Assembly (NCBI GenBank): GCA_030144725.1
Contig: JASKMD010000018.1
Span: 3,545,026 to 3,609,025, forward strand
Source of the DNA: Haematococcus lacustris
Lineage: Eukaryota > Chlorophyta > Chlorophyceae > Chlamydomonadales > Haematococcaceae
Reading direction: 5' to 3'
Length of the DNA stretch: 64,000 nucleotides
Below are positions 10,080 to 22,093 of the stretch, in pieces; position 1 is the first letter of the stretch, and the number at the start of each line of letters is the position of its first letter. Made by a program: the position numbers and the translations under genes. Under the pieces are notes generated by a model. That model was not told the origin of the DNA, searched no databases, and saw only the letters and a list, made by a program, of their open reading frames with translations.

Positions 10080-11830
10080 CATGGCGAGGCTGAGTCAGGG
10101 CAGCTGCAGTAGTCATTGCACATAGGGCGGGTGTTCTATATCAAACAACACATGCAGCAGTACCAAGACATGCTAATCAAGGCTGAGGGCATGCACATGA
10201 GCTAGGAGGGCAGGGGCACTTGTAACACCCTTATTATTCCCTTGTACCACTTGTAACACCCTTGTACCATTTGTGACACCCAACCGCTTATGTGATCCTA
10301 ACCGAGCTGACCTATCTAGACTTCATTCCAGAGTCACCCGGTCCCAACCTCTACATACCATGCATGTAACCAACCGCATCCCTAGGTGCCTAGCTCCTGA
10401 TTGGAGTAGTAGCTCTTTATTGACAATAGACAAGGCTAGACATAGGAAAACAACATGTAGCCTAAACACTGTTAGCACCGCCTTGCCTCCTTGCATCCCT
10501 AGCCAGCCAGCCCATCCTATCCCTAGCCAGCCAGCCAGCCCATCCCATCCCCAGCCAGCCCATCCCATCCCATCCCTAGCTAGCCCAGCCCAGCCCATCC
10601 TAACCTATCACTGCCAGGTCTGCACTTGCTAAGCATGAGCGTGATGCATACATGCATAGGGGGTATGTAGCAGGTGGCTACCACGTTTGCAGCATTAGCG
10701 CGTCACCGCGTGATGGTGTTGTCCATACAAGGGGCGTAGGTATCATGTATGACGAGGATACACGGCTAATGACCACCACCGTTTTCTTCATTACATCTTG
10801 ACCATTTACAGCTTACAACTCACGTTGTGTGGCATGGAACTGAACGGAAGCTCGGGACAGCCTTTGAAAGCTTTTGTACCATGCAACATTCTTCACAGAT
10901 GGGCTCAAAGTTGCTGCTGATTGCTAATACAAGACTGCACTGCCACACACCTACAGCCTGCTGCTGCTGCCCATGCACTGATCATGCACTACAGCCGGCT
11001 GCTCTTGCTGCTGGTCACCCCCGCCATTGGCTGCACCCCTGATAACATCTTACCGGTCTTTGAGAATTTTCCAGCAACTCTTGCGCAGGGCGGTGCAGCT
11101 CATTAGAGCGAAGCTGGCGGGCTGCTCGGGCTGATGTGCACCTTTGCCGGGGTCGGCGGGCTCAAACTTTTGAATTTTCAAACATAAGCCTTTTTTGCTG
11201 TCCAGTTTACAGCCCAACCAGGATGTGAAATGAAGAACTGCAAGTTGTGTGCGATTACTTGTGTGGGATACTATCGTGTCTATGAGACAGAAACGCGTTA
11301 ACTTCAAGTGTGGGCCGTTTCATGTGTGGGCGGTAAACACAGTTTACAGCTCATTTTCTACATCTTTTTGACCGATTTTTGCTGCTCGCGGTTGCTCGGG
11401 AGCCACAGGCATCAATGTATGGAGTATCTTGTGCAACCTGAAAAGTTGCGATGTCCAGTCAGGATGCGAAATTCAGCCGCGCTGAGTCCAGGCTGCCTAT
11501 AGCAGTCGCAAATACTACCTGCGAGGCTCCAGAACACGTCGCATGTTGGGGGCCAGCCACCCGGCAAACCGCTGGGGCTGGCTGCACTCTAGTCAGGCCA
11601 TCGCCAGCTCATCGCACCAATCGGTGGCCTCATCCGTTCAGAAATGAGTTGGATGTTATCTCTTGAGCCATGGGGGTGCAGCCAATGGCGGGGGTGACCT
11701 GCTGCTCATGCACCGCAACACACCTACAACCTGTTGCTGCTCATGCACTGCAGCACATGCACTGCAGCCTGCTGCTGTTGCTCATGCACTGAAGCACACC
11801 TGCAGCCTGCTGCTACCTGCAGCATGCACT
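10080..11830. other. Intergenic stretch without recognised genes
   Basis: Contains a CCAGCCAGCC/CATCC low-complexity block (about 10,495-10,600) and ordinary sequence. A minus-strand open frame at 11,050-11,307 is uninterrupted but shows no family features. I see no RNA gene. Confidence 0.5.
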
Positions 11831-11839
11831 GCCACACAC

Positions 11840-12620
11840 CTACAGGCAGGGCAGGGCAGGGCAGGGCAGCCAGGGTTGGTAGGGTACGGCAGGTCAGGTC
11901 AGGGCTGGGCAAGGTAGGTCAGGTCAGGTCAGGTCAGGTCTGGTCAGGTCAGGTCAGGTCAGGGCTGGGGTGGGGCAGGGCTGGGATGGGGTGGGGCTGG
12001 GCCGGGAGGGGGTGGGGCAGGGCTGGCAGGGGGTGGGGCAGGGCAGGGCAGGGCAGGGCAGGGAGGGGGTGGGGCAGGGCTGGGGTGGGGCGGGGCTGGG
12101 CTGGGAGGGGGTGGGGTGGGGCAGGGCTGGGAGGGGGTGGGGCGGGGCTGGGAGGGGGTGGGGCAGGGCTGGGCAGGGAGGGGAGGGGCAACGCAAGGCT
12201 GGAAGGGGGTGGGGCAGGGCTGGGCAGGGAGGGGAGGGGCAACGCAAGGCTGGGAGGGGGTGGGGCAGGGCTGGGCAGGGAGGGGAGGGGCAACGCAAGG
12301 CTGGAAGGGGGTGGGGCAGGGCTGGGCAGGGAGGGGAGGGGCAACGCAAGGCTGGAAGGGGGTGGGGCAGGGCTGGGCAGGGAGGGGAGGGGCAACGCAA
12401 GGCTGGAAGGGGGTGGGGCAGGGCTGGGCAGGGAGGGGAGGGGCAACGCAAGGCTGGAAGGGGGTGGGGCAGGGCTGGGATGGGGTGGGGCAGGGCCGGG
12501 ATGGGGCAGGGCTGGGAGGGGGTGGGGTGGGGCTGGGAGGGGGTGGGGCAGGGCTAGGCAGGGCAGGGCAGGGTGGGAACGGGCAACGCAAGGCTGGGAG
12601 GGGGGGGGGCAGTGCTGGGA
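11840..12620. repeat. GGGGCAGGGCTGGG minisatellite with 51-bp higher-order unit
   Basis: A purine-rich array. From 12,190 to about 12,495 it resolves into about six copies of a 51-bp unit that begins AACGCAAGGCTGG (starts at 12,190, 12,241, 12,292, 12,343, 12,394 and 12,445). GGTCAGGTCA repeats (11,885-11,960) precede it. Because 51 is a multiple of three, several frames on both strands are open for 160-300 codons; these are not genes. Confidence 0.95.
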
Positions 12621-13660
12621 TGGGGTGGCATGACAACAACACCAAAGGCATGACAACAACACCAAAATGCAAATGGGTGGGTGGGCGGGTGACTGGGTGC
12701 ACCTTGCTGCGTAGCGGCACTACGGCTGCCTCCCCAGCCAGCTGCGGCACAGAGCTTGGCCCCCCCGGCGCCAGTTGCACAAGGGGTGGCCCCCTCGCCA
12801 GCAGCAAGCCTGCGGCTGCCCTCCCCACAAGCTGCGGTACAGAGGGTTAATCCGTGTCCAGCAGTTGCATTGGGGTGGCACAGGGGTCGCCAGCTGTGGC
12901 ACAGGGGTCGCCAGCAAAAGCGTGCGACTATCCTCGCCGCCAACAGCTGCAGCAATAGTAGCAAAACCAGATGCATGCTGCTCTGGCTAGGCCTGAGCGG
13001 ACTTCCTAGCTGCGGACTGACTTGCTCGCTGGATAGCATAGATAGCTCGCTCGCTCGCTAGATAGCTCGCTAGATAGCTCACCAATCCTTTTGGCATTTG
13101 GCTTTGGTTGCTGAGCTGGGCTGGGGCGTGGGCTGCAGAGTGAGGTGCACAGGGGGGAGACAACTGTATGCACACAAGCATCAAATCACACAACAGTCAT
13201 GCAGCCAGCAGTCATGCAAAGATCATGCAAGCCAGCAGTCATGCAAGCCATGATCATGCAAGATAGCTGGTTGCTTCCGAGAAAGAACACTAGCACTATT
13301 GCATAGCATACCTTGGCAAGGGGATGGGATGCCCCCCAGCTGCCATATGTTGCCGTCCAGCGGAGAAATGACCATGCTTTTGCACAAGGGGGAGAAAGCC
13401 CGGCTGCCAAGATGATGCAGATTGGTACAGATGCGAGTGTTGGATAGTTGCTGTCTAAGCGCCTTATATTAGCCCAATCATAGGCATAGGCATATAGGCA
13501 TGGACACTGTCAGCTGGCGGCAGACAGCATGCCCACACTGACTTACATGAAGGGTCTTCGTTGACGTCTAACGTCTGAGGGCTGACATCTGCGGACCGCC
13601 CAACACTTCGTGGGTGGTTGGCCCGGTGCCCACACGCGCCTGCCGCTGTGGTGGTACATG
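12621..13660. other. Repeat-rich gap
   Basis: Holds direct repeats (AAGGCATGACAACAACACCA twice at about 12,645; GGTGGCACAGGGGTCGCCAG-like units near 12,872-12,916; GCTAGATAGCTC units near 13,030-13,080; CATGCAAGCCAGCAGT units near 13,195-13,260). No gene recognised. Confidence 0.6.
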
Positions 13661-13672
13661 CTACTCCACACC

Positions 13673-14075
13673 CTCTTGCGCAGGCTTGTGTCTTGGTGCC
13701 CTGCCTTTGCCTGCTGCCTTTGCATGCTGTACCGTCACTGTCACTTCTCGGCTCTTGATGTTGTGCTCGAATATGAAGGCATTCAAGCAATCAATAATGG
13801 CCTGACCTGCAGCTACTCTGAGGTTTGGCCGTTAGGAGTCTGTCAGGCAGCACAACATGCCAAACAAAGCTGTATATAACCCGTTGTCCTCCTCCGCATC
13901 CTCCGCACTCCCCGCATTCTCCACGAGAGCAGCAAGCAAACCACCACGTAGGTCCAGCTTTGCGCTGCCCATATTACGCAAGTTAATGAAGACCACTGCC
14001 TCCACTTCAACTTGAGCCCCGTCAGGTTCGGCCGTGGGTCGGCTGGTGTTAAGGGACGGATTGGGGTTGGCATCG
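13673..14075 (-). CDS. Possible host exons of unknown function
   Basis: Two minus-strand segments look coding. One (about 14,075-13,855) reads VEVEAVVFINLRNMGSAKLD, then an acidic ENAGSAEDAEEDNGLYTAL. The next, after an acceptor-like CTGCAG near 13,819, reads QAIIDCLNAFIFEHNIKSRE and ends at a TAG near 13,673. I found no canonical donor joining them and recognise no family. They start right where the group A Fanzor 3' flank ends, so the Fanzor element may have been inserted in or beside this gene. Confidence 0.25.
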
Positions 14076-14098
14076 CTGCGGCCGTTCATCAACAATTG

Positions 14099-14288
14099 CA
14101 GTAACCGCCCGCCCCTAACCGCCTCTGGGCAGTCAAGGTTGCGCGTCAAGGCATGCGGAGGAAGCCAGCAAGCTGTAGTGTGGGTTGCTAGTGCTTGTCG
14201 CGTAGCACGGTTGGGCAATTTAGAACTTCCCCCATCCACAGCCAACAAATTTCCCCGATATAGGGGGAACTTTTACCGGGAGACTTGA
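14099..14288 (-). ncRNA. Group A Fanzor 3' flank, candidate guide-RNA region (main copy)
   Basis: Directly follows and overlaps the 3' end of the nuclease frame: the reading frame runs SSLPVKVPPISGKF to a stop inside it at 14,220. It has the same start, the same CTATATC-loop hairpin and the same end (GGGCGGGCGGTTACTGC on the minus strand) as the copy at 7,437-7,645, with an 8-base length difference in the middle. A conserved boundary in two copies with unrelated sequence beyond marks the element end. Function as a guide RNA is inferred from position. Confidence 0.5.
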
Positions 14289-16890
14289 TTGCTCCTGGCC
14301 TGGCCTGCCTGGGTTCGGCATGGCGGGGCGGCCCCACCAGCTGCTGAGCTCGCGGGGGCGGCCCGGCCCGGCTGCAATGCGGCGGATGTTGAGCGCGGCT
14401 GACACGTCCCGATCGTAGAACCTGATGCCGTTGCTTGTTGAGCACATCAGGCCCCGGATGCGGGACCGCGTCGCCATGCTGCGCACCGGGCGCAACCACC
14501 TGCAAGGCGACATACATGTCAATGCACATTTGCAACGTTGCCAAACCAAGTGTTAAGTCAAGCCATGTTGAGTCTAAACGGTGCTTGGCACAGTCAGGGG
14601 TTGGTGTGTGAGGCTATTTCACAGCTGTGTGAGGTGCCATTCTACAGCTATGTAATGAGTACACTCCTACAATGCACATGCACATGGGGTCTCTTACCTG
14701 AAGGACTCCGGCTGGCCTGCCGCCACGTCTGTGCGGGCAGAGCTGACCCGGCTGGTGCGAACTCATGCACCAGCACCACACGCCCGGGGGACTGCTTGCA
14801 TGCCTCCCTGAGCATCTGCTTGATGGGCACACCCCTGCTGCCCCTGCTGCCGCCGCCGCTGAAGCCTGCTGCCCCATAGGCCAGGGCCAGGGGGCGACCT
14901 GTGGCAGCCGAGTTGCAACGTACCATGGCACCCCTCACAGTCTGCAGCCAAGGCACACAAGGAGAGACACATTGTGAGCTCAGGTCCAGCCATGGCAAAG
15001 ACCAGCACTGTGAGCACACACACTAGCACACACACTGGCTGATTACGGCCTACTCACCTCAGCCCAGAACTTGGCCACGGTGCTCTGCTTGTGTCCGTAC
15101 AGCCGGAATCTGGCGTTGGACCATCGCGGCTTGGACAGCTCGGCCCACCTGTCGGGCCAGGTCACCAGCGTCATGGCGACGTACACCCGGTACCGCTGCA
15201 GCGAGGCGGTGTAGTTGGTGACTTGCGACAGCACAACGTGTGCGGGCTGGATGCCGGCCATCCAGGCCTTGGACACCTTGGCGTGCTGCGTGAAGGCAGT
15301 GAGGCTGCGCTGCCACACGGACTCCACAACGCCCGAGGGGTACCGCTCCTCGTGCGCCACTGTCGCCATGTTGGTTTTGCCCGGGTCGCAGCCCAGCCAG
15401 TCGGCGTTCAGGTGCTCCAGCGGGTTGACGGCGCCTTCCTGCTTGCCCATGCGAGGCAGCTCTGCGGCCGGCCCTGCTGGCTTGGGGCGCGTGAACAGCA
15501 AGCTGACCGTTACTCCGTCCGTGTGCACCACCTGCGCGAAGGTCTGCCCGTCGTTAGGCCAGATGGATGGCTGGATGGCTGGCGGGAGGCTGGATGGAAG
15601 AAAGGCAATCCACCGCGGTTGGCCACCTGCAACCCAACACAACCGACACAGCCGACTCAGCACACTTGGAACCACCCAAACACCATCAGTCAATGTTGAC
15701 ACAAGCAACATGCATCTAGCAACATGCCACCAGCAATATGCCTCAAGCAACATGCCACCAGCAATATGCCACAGGCAACATGCCAGGCTGGCCAGCTCAA
15801 GGCTCACTCACCTCACTGTCCCTGGGCCCTGCCACACCATTCCTGAACTTGGGCAAGGAGGTGATGTCTGCTGGCAGCATGCCAGCAGCCCTCATCAGGC
15901 CATAGATGGCCCGGGTGTCCAGCTTGATGTGGTGCGCCTTGCAGCTGCAGCCGGGTGTGAGCGCAAAGGGGGAGGGGGGACGGTAGGGCCTGGAGTTAGG
16001 CTGCCCCCCAAGTGCCTGCCAGTCTGCCCAGTCAGCCTGCCAACTGACGTGGGCAGCCTCCAGCTGCCTGCTGGTGTCCACTGCAGGACGCAGCAGGCTG
16101 CCGGTTGACCCTCATCTGCCGCCAGGCTTTGTTCACCACCACCCCCTGACCCACCCCCAGCAACCTCCGCTGCCTGGCCACCTCGTACCGCATGGCCTCA
16201 GTAGGCACCACCCCACCCTGACCCTGACCCTGACCCTGTAGCCAGGTCACCTCCTTCCCCCGCACACTCCGCACCACCCAGCTGCGCTGACGCTCAGTCC
16301 AGGCAGGCCTCCCATCCACGGGCAGCCCAAAGCGGCGCTGGTGCTCGTGTGAGCCAGCGATGACCCTGGCTCCAGCCAGAGCCACCGCTTGCCCAACTCT
16401 GCGCTTGAACAGCTCGGTGAGGCTAGTGGCAAAGCTAGTCTCCAGCCTCTGGCCCACATCGTCGACTGTGTTGCCGTCTTGCGGATAGCGAGGTACAGCG
16501 TCGAGCTCGTCGCTGATGGTCGGGTATGCGGCCAAGACAGCCTCCACAGCTGCGCTGGGCATAGAGTTCTCGCTGGGGGGAGGCACACCGCGGCCGAGCT
16601 GCAGGTACAGGTTGCGCTCCGCAAAGTCCGGGATGTCCGCGTCCTCAGCAGGGATTTCCTCCAAGAGCTCCTGGCCATCCGCAAGTACAGTGACGCGTGT
16701 GAAGCAGCCGCGCACCATGAGGCCCAGTAGCAAGCTGGCGAGCAGCTGCAGGCCTTCACCCAAGCCTCGATTTGCGTGACGAGCCGCGCCTCCACCGCTT
16801 CGGAAGGCACGACCGCGCCCGCCTCTAACCCCGCAGCGGACACTCCCCTCATCAAGGTATGCCGTTTGACCTTTTTTGCGTGCCATGTAT
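14220..16890 (-). pseudogene. Fanzor group A copy 1: near-complete TnpB-like nuclease gene
   Basis: Fanzors are eukaryotic relatives of TnpB, nucleases guided by RNA from their own locus. An N-terminal domain (about 16,750-16,090) has RNLYLQLGRGVP and AGSHEHQRRFG; a second part (16,081-15,812) has FALTPGCSCKAHHIKLDTRA. An exon 15,628-15,058 carries RuvC-I, WLGCDPGKTNMA, and ends FWAE at GTGAGT. An exon from 14,941 carries RuvC-II, GRVVLVHEF. A last exon after GCAG near 14,510 has RIRGLMCSTSN (one Cys left of the zinc-binding region) and RuvC-III, FYDRDVSAALNI. All three catalytic residues (D, E, D) are visible. One base is missing right after HEF (about 14,769), shifting the frame, and the frame also steps near 16,085. 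These may be real lesions or read errors; otherwise the intron phases agree. The start codon is uncertain. Confidence 0.7.
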
Positions 16891-17459
16891 TATTATTGTT
16901 GTGGGCCCAGTGCGCTGCGCCGTTGGCCTGCATGTTCCGCTGCGCCGGACTTGATTTTGGCGGCGTGTCAACCTAACTGTGCGAGGCATTACGATTACGT
17001 CTACGCTGTCGGTTTCGCTGCATTTCCCTAACTCGCTTCGCTAACTGTGGCGCTAACTGTTTTCCTGTTTTTTTCCTGGTTTTCCTGGTTTTCTTGGTCT
17101 TTTCCTGATTTTTCCCCAGTTTTATTCCTGTTTTTCCCCCTGTTTTTCTTGGTCTTTTCCTGGTGTGTCTCTTCCTGGTGTTTTATGCTGTCTTGCTGGT
17201 GTGTTGTACATGTTTATGCACAATTGATGCATGTGTGGGCTCATGATGTATGTTGCATGCTGTGTCATGCTTCACGCGTTGCTTGCACAGCGTTATGTCA
17301 AGCAATGGGCCAAGGCAGCCCGCTCCAAGTACGGCATCACCCTCGAGGTGGCCAAGCTTTTTGTGCGTGTGGTGTGCCAGTAGGGCCAAGGAACTTGCTA
17401 AGGCGTGCACCGAAGCGTCACAAGTGCCTTCTTAGCTCGTCTCAGAACCCTTTAGGCGC
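16891..17459. other. Gap with a T-rich stretch and possible orphan exons
   Basis: 17,050-17,180 is a pyrimidine-rich run (TTTTCCTGG repeats). On the plus strand TPLIK at a GTATGC donor (about 16,857) could join, phase 0, to RYVKQWAKAARSKYGITLEV after an acceptor at about 17,290, ending at a TAG near 17,382. This pair looks coding but is unrecognised and overlaps the opposite-strand Fanzor start. The right end is the dispersed repeat also seen at 6.9 kb. Confidence 0.3.
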
Positions 17460-20400
17460 TCCAGCTCAGGATGAGGTGCAGAATCCAGGGTTGCTGCACA
17501 CCCAAAATGGCAATGTCGCCCTTAGCCATCATGTGCACGCACTCATTGGCCACGAACAAGTCCCGAGTTGGAGCGATGTTGGAGCGGCAGCCCTTCAACT
17601 CCCGAACGCAGCCGAGAGCCCAAGCGCTAGGCCAGAAACAGGCTTGCCGCATCGATGGCGGGTCGTTTGCATGATGGCGGTGAGTTGATCAAAGCCCAGA
17701 GGGCCGCATACAGTAGTACATAATCTTGCACGCTTATACAGGAAAGTTCTTATGTGCATCCTTGAGGTCCGACCCACAACCAACTAGCAGCAGAGTAGCG
17801 TCCAGTACGCTGTTTGGCCTGTTAACCCAACGGCATGAGCCGTAGCAATGCATGTGCCCCGAATCACACATTGCTATCCAGATCCCACCACGCCAGCCCC
17901 ACCATGTCTTTGCACTGCATTGGCAGGTCGCCTTTGTACTGTGCAACATGGACAAGGTGAACATGTCAGTGGCTGTGATCCCAATGGCACATGAGCTGGG
18001 TTGGAGTGCTTTAGACAGAGGGCTGGTCTCATCGTCCTTCTTCTGGGGCTATACCCTGACACAACTGCCTGGAGGCTACATTGCGACCAAGGTGATGCCA
18101 GCGTCCACAGCCAGCTGCCGCAGCAGCTGCCCAGCCCTCCTGACCACCACTGCTTTGACCAGCAGTGCTGCCAGCATGTCAGTATACAAAAGCTCTGTTA
18201 TCGAGCAAGACGCTAACATGGGGAGCGTCAGGTCAGCCACACCCGCTGACAGCAGGCTCTGTGCCTGTGCAGGCTCTGTGTACTGTGCTGTACACTGTGC
18301 CCAGGCCGGTTGCCTGCAGGTGGGAGGTTCCAAGGTGCTGGCTGCAGGAGTGCTGCTGTGGTCCCTGGGCACCTTGATTGCACCACCAGCAGCGCAGGTG
18401 GGGCGTCTCACCAGTGGCTGCTGACCAGTGGCTGTTGACCAGTGGCTGCTGGGTGTGCATGGAAGTCTGTGCACGGTTGAGCATGGTGGTTCTGCACTGA
18501 TTGCTTGGCTGAGCAGCACAGTGATGCAGGCGTCATCATCCTCACACCTGGTGCCCACACAGGTCAACATCATCCACACCTGGTGCACGCCCCTACTCAT
18601 CATAGGCACTGCAACAACATCAGCATTTCAAATATGCATGGAAAGGAGTCTTTAGCTCCATGTGATGCAGCAAGGCCAGCGGTATCCCATTTGCACCGCA
18701 CATCAGCAAATGCAATGAAATGACGATGATGATGTTCAGCACCAGTCAGTTGTCGACCCGCCTGCCCTCTCCCCCTCTTTTTCCATACTGACCAAGTCGT
18801 CCTCACCGTCCTGCCTGCCTACATACTCACCGTCCTGCCTGCCTGCCTCTATACTGACCAAGTCGTCCTCACCGTCCTGCCTGCCTACAGGTCAGCCTGG
18901 TGGCACTGTGTGCCTCACGTGTGCTGGTGGGTCTGGGTGAGGGCGTGGCCCCCTCAGCCGCCACCACCGTGCTTGCCCGCCTCATGCCACCCAATGAGCG
19001 CAGCCGGGCGGTGTCGCTGGTGTGGGGCGGCCTGGACATCGGCTCCTCTGTGGGCCTGCTGCTGTCGGGCCCGCTCATCCGTCTCTACGGTTGGCCCTCC
19101 GTGTTCTACTTGTTTGCGCTGCTGGGCATAGCCTGGGTAGCGCTGTGGCCCATGGTCAAGCCGGAGCAGGGGCCAGACAAAGCAGTGCAGCAGGAGCACT
19201 CTGCACTCAAGTCCATGGACCAGCCAGTGGAGGTCAAGGCGCCAGAGATGCTGCAAAACCTCAAGGTCGGAATTGCTACTAGCACATTGTGGGAAAAGGG
19301 TCCGGTATGTGAGGTCCAGCATCTAGGGAATCGTTATCCAGGCGCATCAAGGGGCAGGGAGTCAATGGCAAAGGTGGAATGAAGCAGCGGAAACAGTCAA
19401 GCGGCGCCCTGGCAGGAATGAGACTGGTGAGGAGCAAAGGTCTAGGGGTGCTGCATGCATGCAAAGCATGCAGCAGTGCATGGTGTGCTGACATGGTGTC
19501 AGGCTCAGACATGCGAGAACTGCTTCCTCCCCAACCCTGCGCACCCTTGCCGACCCCTGCCCCTCCACCCTGCCTCCCAGCCTCACCTTGCCTTCCTTGC
19601 TTCCCTTGCCGTCCCCTCCCTCCCCAGGTGCCTTGGTTAGCCTTCTTCAGCAGCCCTCCTGTCTGGGCCGTCACAGTCGCCCATTTCTGCTTCAACTGGG
19701 GCTACTACACCCTGCTTGCCTGGCTGCCCAGCTACTTTGAGCTGGCCCTGGGCCTGAACGTGGAGAAGAGCAGCATCCTGACCCTGATCCCATACCTTGC
19801 CATGACGGCCATGATGCCCCTGGTGGGGCCCGTGGCTGACAACATGGTGGACAGGGGCGTCCCCCTTACCACCGTACGCAAGGTCTGCCAGGGCATTGCG
19901 TTTGTGGGCCCGGCGGTCTGTATGGTGGGCTGCGCGCTGCTCACGCCGTCAGCCAGCGCAGTCACTGCTGGGGCAGCGGCCAGCTCAGCGGCAGTGGCAG
20001 CGGGGCTCCAGGTGAGGGGGAGGCAGGGCAGGAGAGCAGGCAGACGGATATGGCAGGAGGGCTGGCAGGCTCGCAGCAAGCTGACTGGAAGTAGGGCAGC
20101 CTGACTGGTAGGCAGGCATGTAGGGAGGCAGGGCAGGGATGGGATGAGTCGTGGGGGAAAGGCGGCTGGGTAGAGACTCGGGTTGGGAGCAAAAGGTGCA
20201 CTAGTAGAGAGAGGGCGAGGTGGCAAGGTAGAAAGGTAGGCCAGGCTGGCTGTGAGCTACCAAGGCTGGGGTGAGGCAGCCTGAGGGGCTGCAAGCGCAG
20301 GCTCAGCCTCGCTGACTGAGACACTAGCTAGCAGGCAGCATGACGGCCAAGTGTGGCAGCAGGCAGCAGGGGCTGGTGGGGTTGAGAGAGCAGGACCGGC

Positions 20401-21261
20401 TCAGCGGTGTCCATGATGTGATCCTGTGTTGCCTTGCCTGATGCATGCGAGGTGGCATCCATTCCAGCACAGCCTGGCGCCCTGACTGGTCCCCACTCTC
20501 CTGCTTCTCACCCTGCAGGCCATCCCCACAGCCGGGGTCCCAGTGGCAGCCCTAGTGGGGCTCATGTCGCTGGCCTTCGCCCTTTCTGCTTGGTCCAGGG
20601 CTGGGCTGTACTGCAACCACCAAGACCTATCCCCCAAGTATGCAGGTCAGTCTGGCTGCAAGGCTACTGTGGCATGGATGACAAGTGTGACAGCAAGACA
20701 GCACGCCACCAAGCTTGCTTATACGCCTTGCATGCAGCCAAGCGAGCCAGGGACACAGGGCAAGAAAGGGGAGCTGTACTCGCCCCTTCCTTGCCCTGTG
20801 TCCTCATGGCAATGGCTGCGGCCCACCTGTCCTGCACCCCCTCCTGCTGCATCACACTGGGCCTGCATGCAGCAGTCACCACACCTGCCCAACCTACCCC
20901 ATCCCCTCCATCGTCAAGCCCACTCCTGCATGCAGCCGCCGCACCGCTGCCCTGGCCTTCTCCTCCCCGCTCCTGCCGCCCCCTACACCTCCATCCTGCA
21001 TGCAGCCGCTGCACCTGCACCTACCTTGGCCTCCCCCTTCTAACCTCCCTCTCCCCCTCCTGCGCCACAGGGACGCTGCTGGGCATCACCAACACCGCTG
21101 GGGCCCTGCCCGGGGTCCTGGGCGTGACCGCTGCCGGCTACCTGCTGGACACCACCAACAGCTGGGCGCTGGCCCTGTTCTATCCCACCGCCGCCTGCCA
21201 GCTGTTTGGCGCCCTCATCTACACCATCTTCGCGTCAAGCGAGAGGCAGAGCTGGAGCTGA
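17460..21261 (+). CDS. SLC17/PHT4-like anion transporter (major facilitator superfamily)
   Basis: Exons with matching phases: one ending WRVVCMMA at 17,679; 17,927-18,091 (VAFVLCNMDKVNMSVAVIPM, then WGYTLTQLPGGY, helices 1-2); 18,320-18,397; 18,891-19,265 (GEGVAPSAATTVLARLMPPN and ERSRAVSLVWGG, the helix 4-5 region with the family's P-x-x-E-R-S/A pattern); 19,628-20,011 (FCFNWGYYTLLAWLPSYF, the second half); 20,519-20,645; and 21,071-21,261, ending RQSWS and TGA. These proteins carry phosphate, ascorbate or other anions across plastid, thylakoid or plasma membranes; the substrate cannot be told. The central loop after helix 6 is charged (PEQGPDKAVQQEHSALK). The 5' end is not fixed: an organelle transit peptide is expected but the exon upstream of HRWRVV merges with a repeat near 17,440. 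No lesions seen. Confidence 0.8.
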
Positions 21262-21501
21262 GGGGCGGCTGGGCTTGCATGGCCCTGGTGGCTTCAGAGG
21301 CACTGTGTGGAGCCAGGTACTGCCACAGGTGTTTGGGGAGAACACTGGAGGGGTTGGAGCCGAGCCCAGCTGCGGCTCTGGCGGTGCTTCATGTTGAATG
21401 AGTTATGTTTGTTTGGCAGTGCTACCGAGTGGGACCTGGTTATTGATGGACTAGACAGACGGCTTGCAACCACCCAGCTCACCCGCCTGTGCCTCTGTGG
21501 G

Positions 21502-22041
21502 TTCAGAGGGGCGAGTGAAGCGAGCGGGTACCGGATTCCAGGGCAGGGGCCACCTGCAGCTGGCTGGAGCTGGGGATACTGACTGGGTGGCTGGGTTTGG
21601 TACGGTGACAGCCGCCTGCCACCCGCTACCCCTGCTGCTCTGCTGCTGGTATCGAGGGTCATCCAATGTCAGCAAGTTCGTAACTGGCAGTTTGAGTGTT
21701 CCACCACCCCCAGCACTGAGAGAAGTAGTCAGGTTGTGGCAGTGAAGCAGGGGCAGCAAGCTTGGCGTTTGGCGCAGTAGAGCGATAGAGCAGTGGGAAA
21801 ACAGAAGCTGCTGGGGCTTGGTGACAGTGAGCTTGCAGCTGCAAGGGGAGAAAGGACAACGCGTCGACACCCTGGGCGCTGGTGCAGTGGCGGCTGCAGC
21901 TCACACATGAGGGGAGGCAGGCCAACTCTGGCCTCTGAGCACAGAGTCCACAGCATCAGGCCCTGGCAGCCGCTGGCAACCAGCATAGCAGCACACCACC
22001 TGACCACCCAGCCCTTGCAACCCAGCCAGGCCTACCAGCCC
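21502..22041 (+). repeat. Dispersed repeat, copy 1 (about 540 bp)
   Basis: Nearly identical, in the same orientation, to 29,948-30,487. Similarity starts at GAGTGAAGCGAGCGGGTACC and stops after CAGCCAGGCCTACCA. Copies differ by scattered substitutions (about 95% identity by eye). It has no long convincing frame or terminal repeats; perhaps a SINE-like or non-autonomous element, or a segmental duplication. An AGGGC microsatellite (22,049-22,093) sits directly after this copy only. Confidence 0.85.
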
Positions 22042-22048
22042 AGCAGAG

Positions 22049-22093
22049 GCAGGGCAGGGCAGGGCAGGGCAGGGCAGGGCAGGGCAGGGCAGG
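22049..22093. repeat. GGGCA microsatellite
   Basis: About nine GGGCA units at the right edge of the dispersed repeat. Absent after the second copy. Confidence 0.9.

Noticed and set aside
11949..12850. Open frames of 160-300 codons on both strands
   Set aside because: Minisatellite with a 51-bp unit; the translated products are mirror polymers without family features.
12554..13061. Ala/Pro-rich protein gene near 12.7-13.0 kb
   Set aside because: Built on direct repeats such as GTGGCACAGGGGTCGCCAG; several frames are open with equal likelihood.
17047..17290. N-terminal hydrophobic protein segment (Phe/Ser/Trp-rich)
   Set aside because: A pyrimidine-rich run typical of an intron; the frame is open by composition only.
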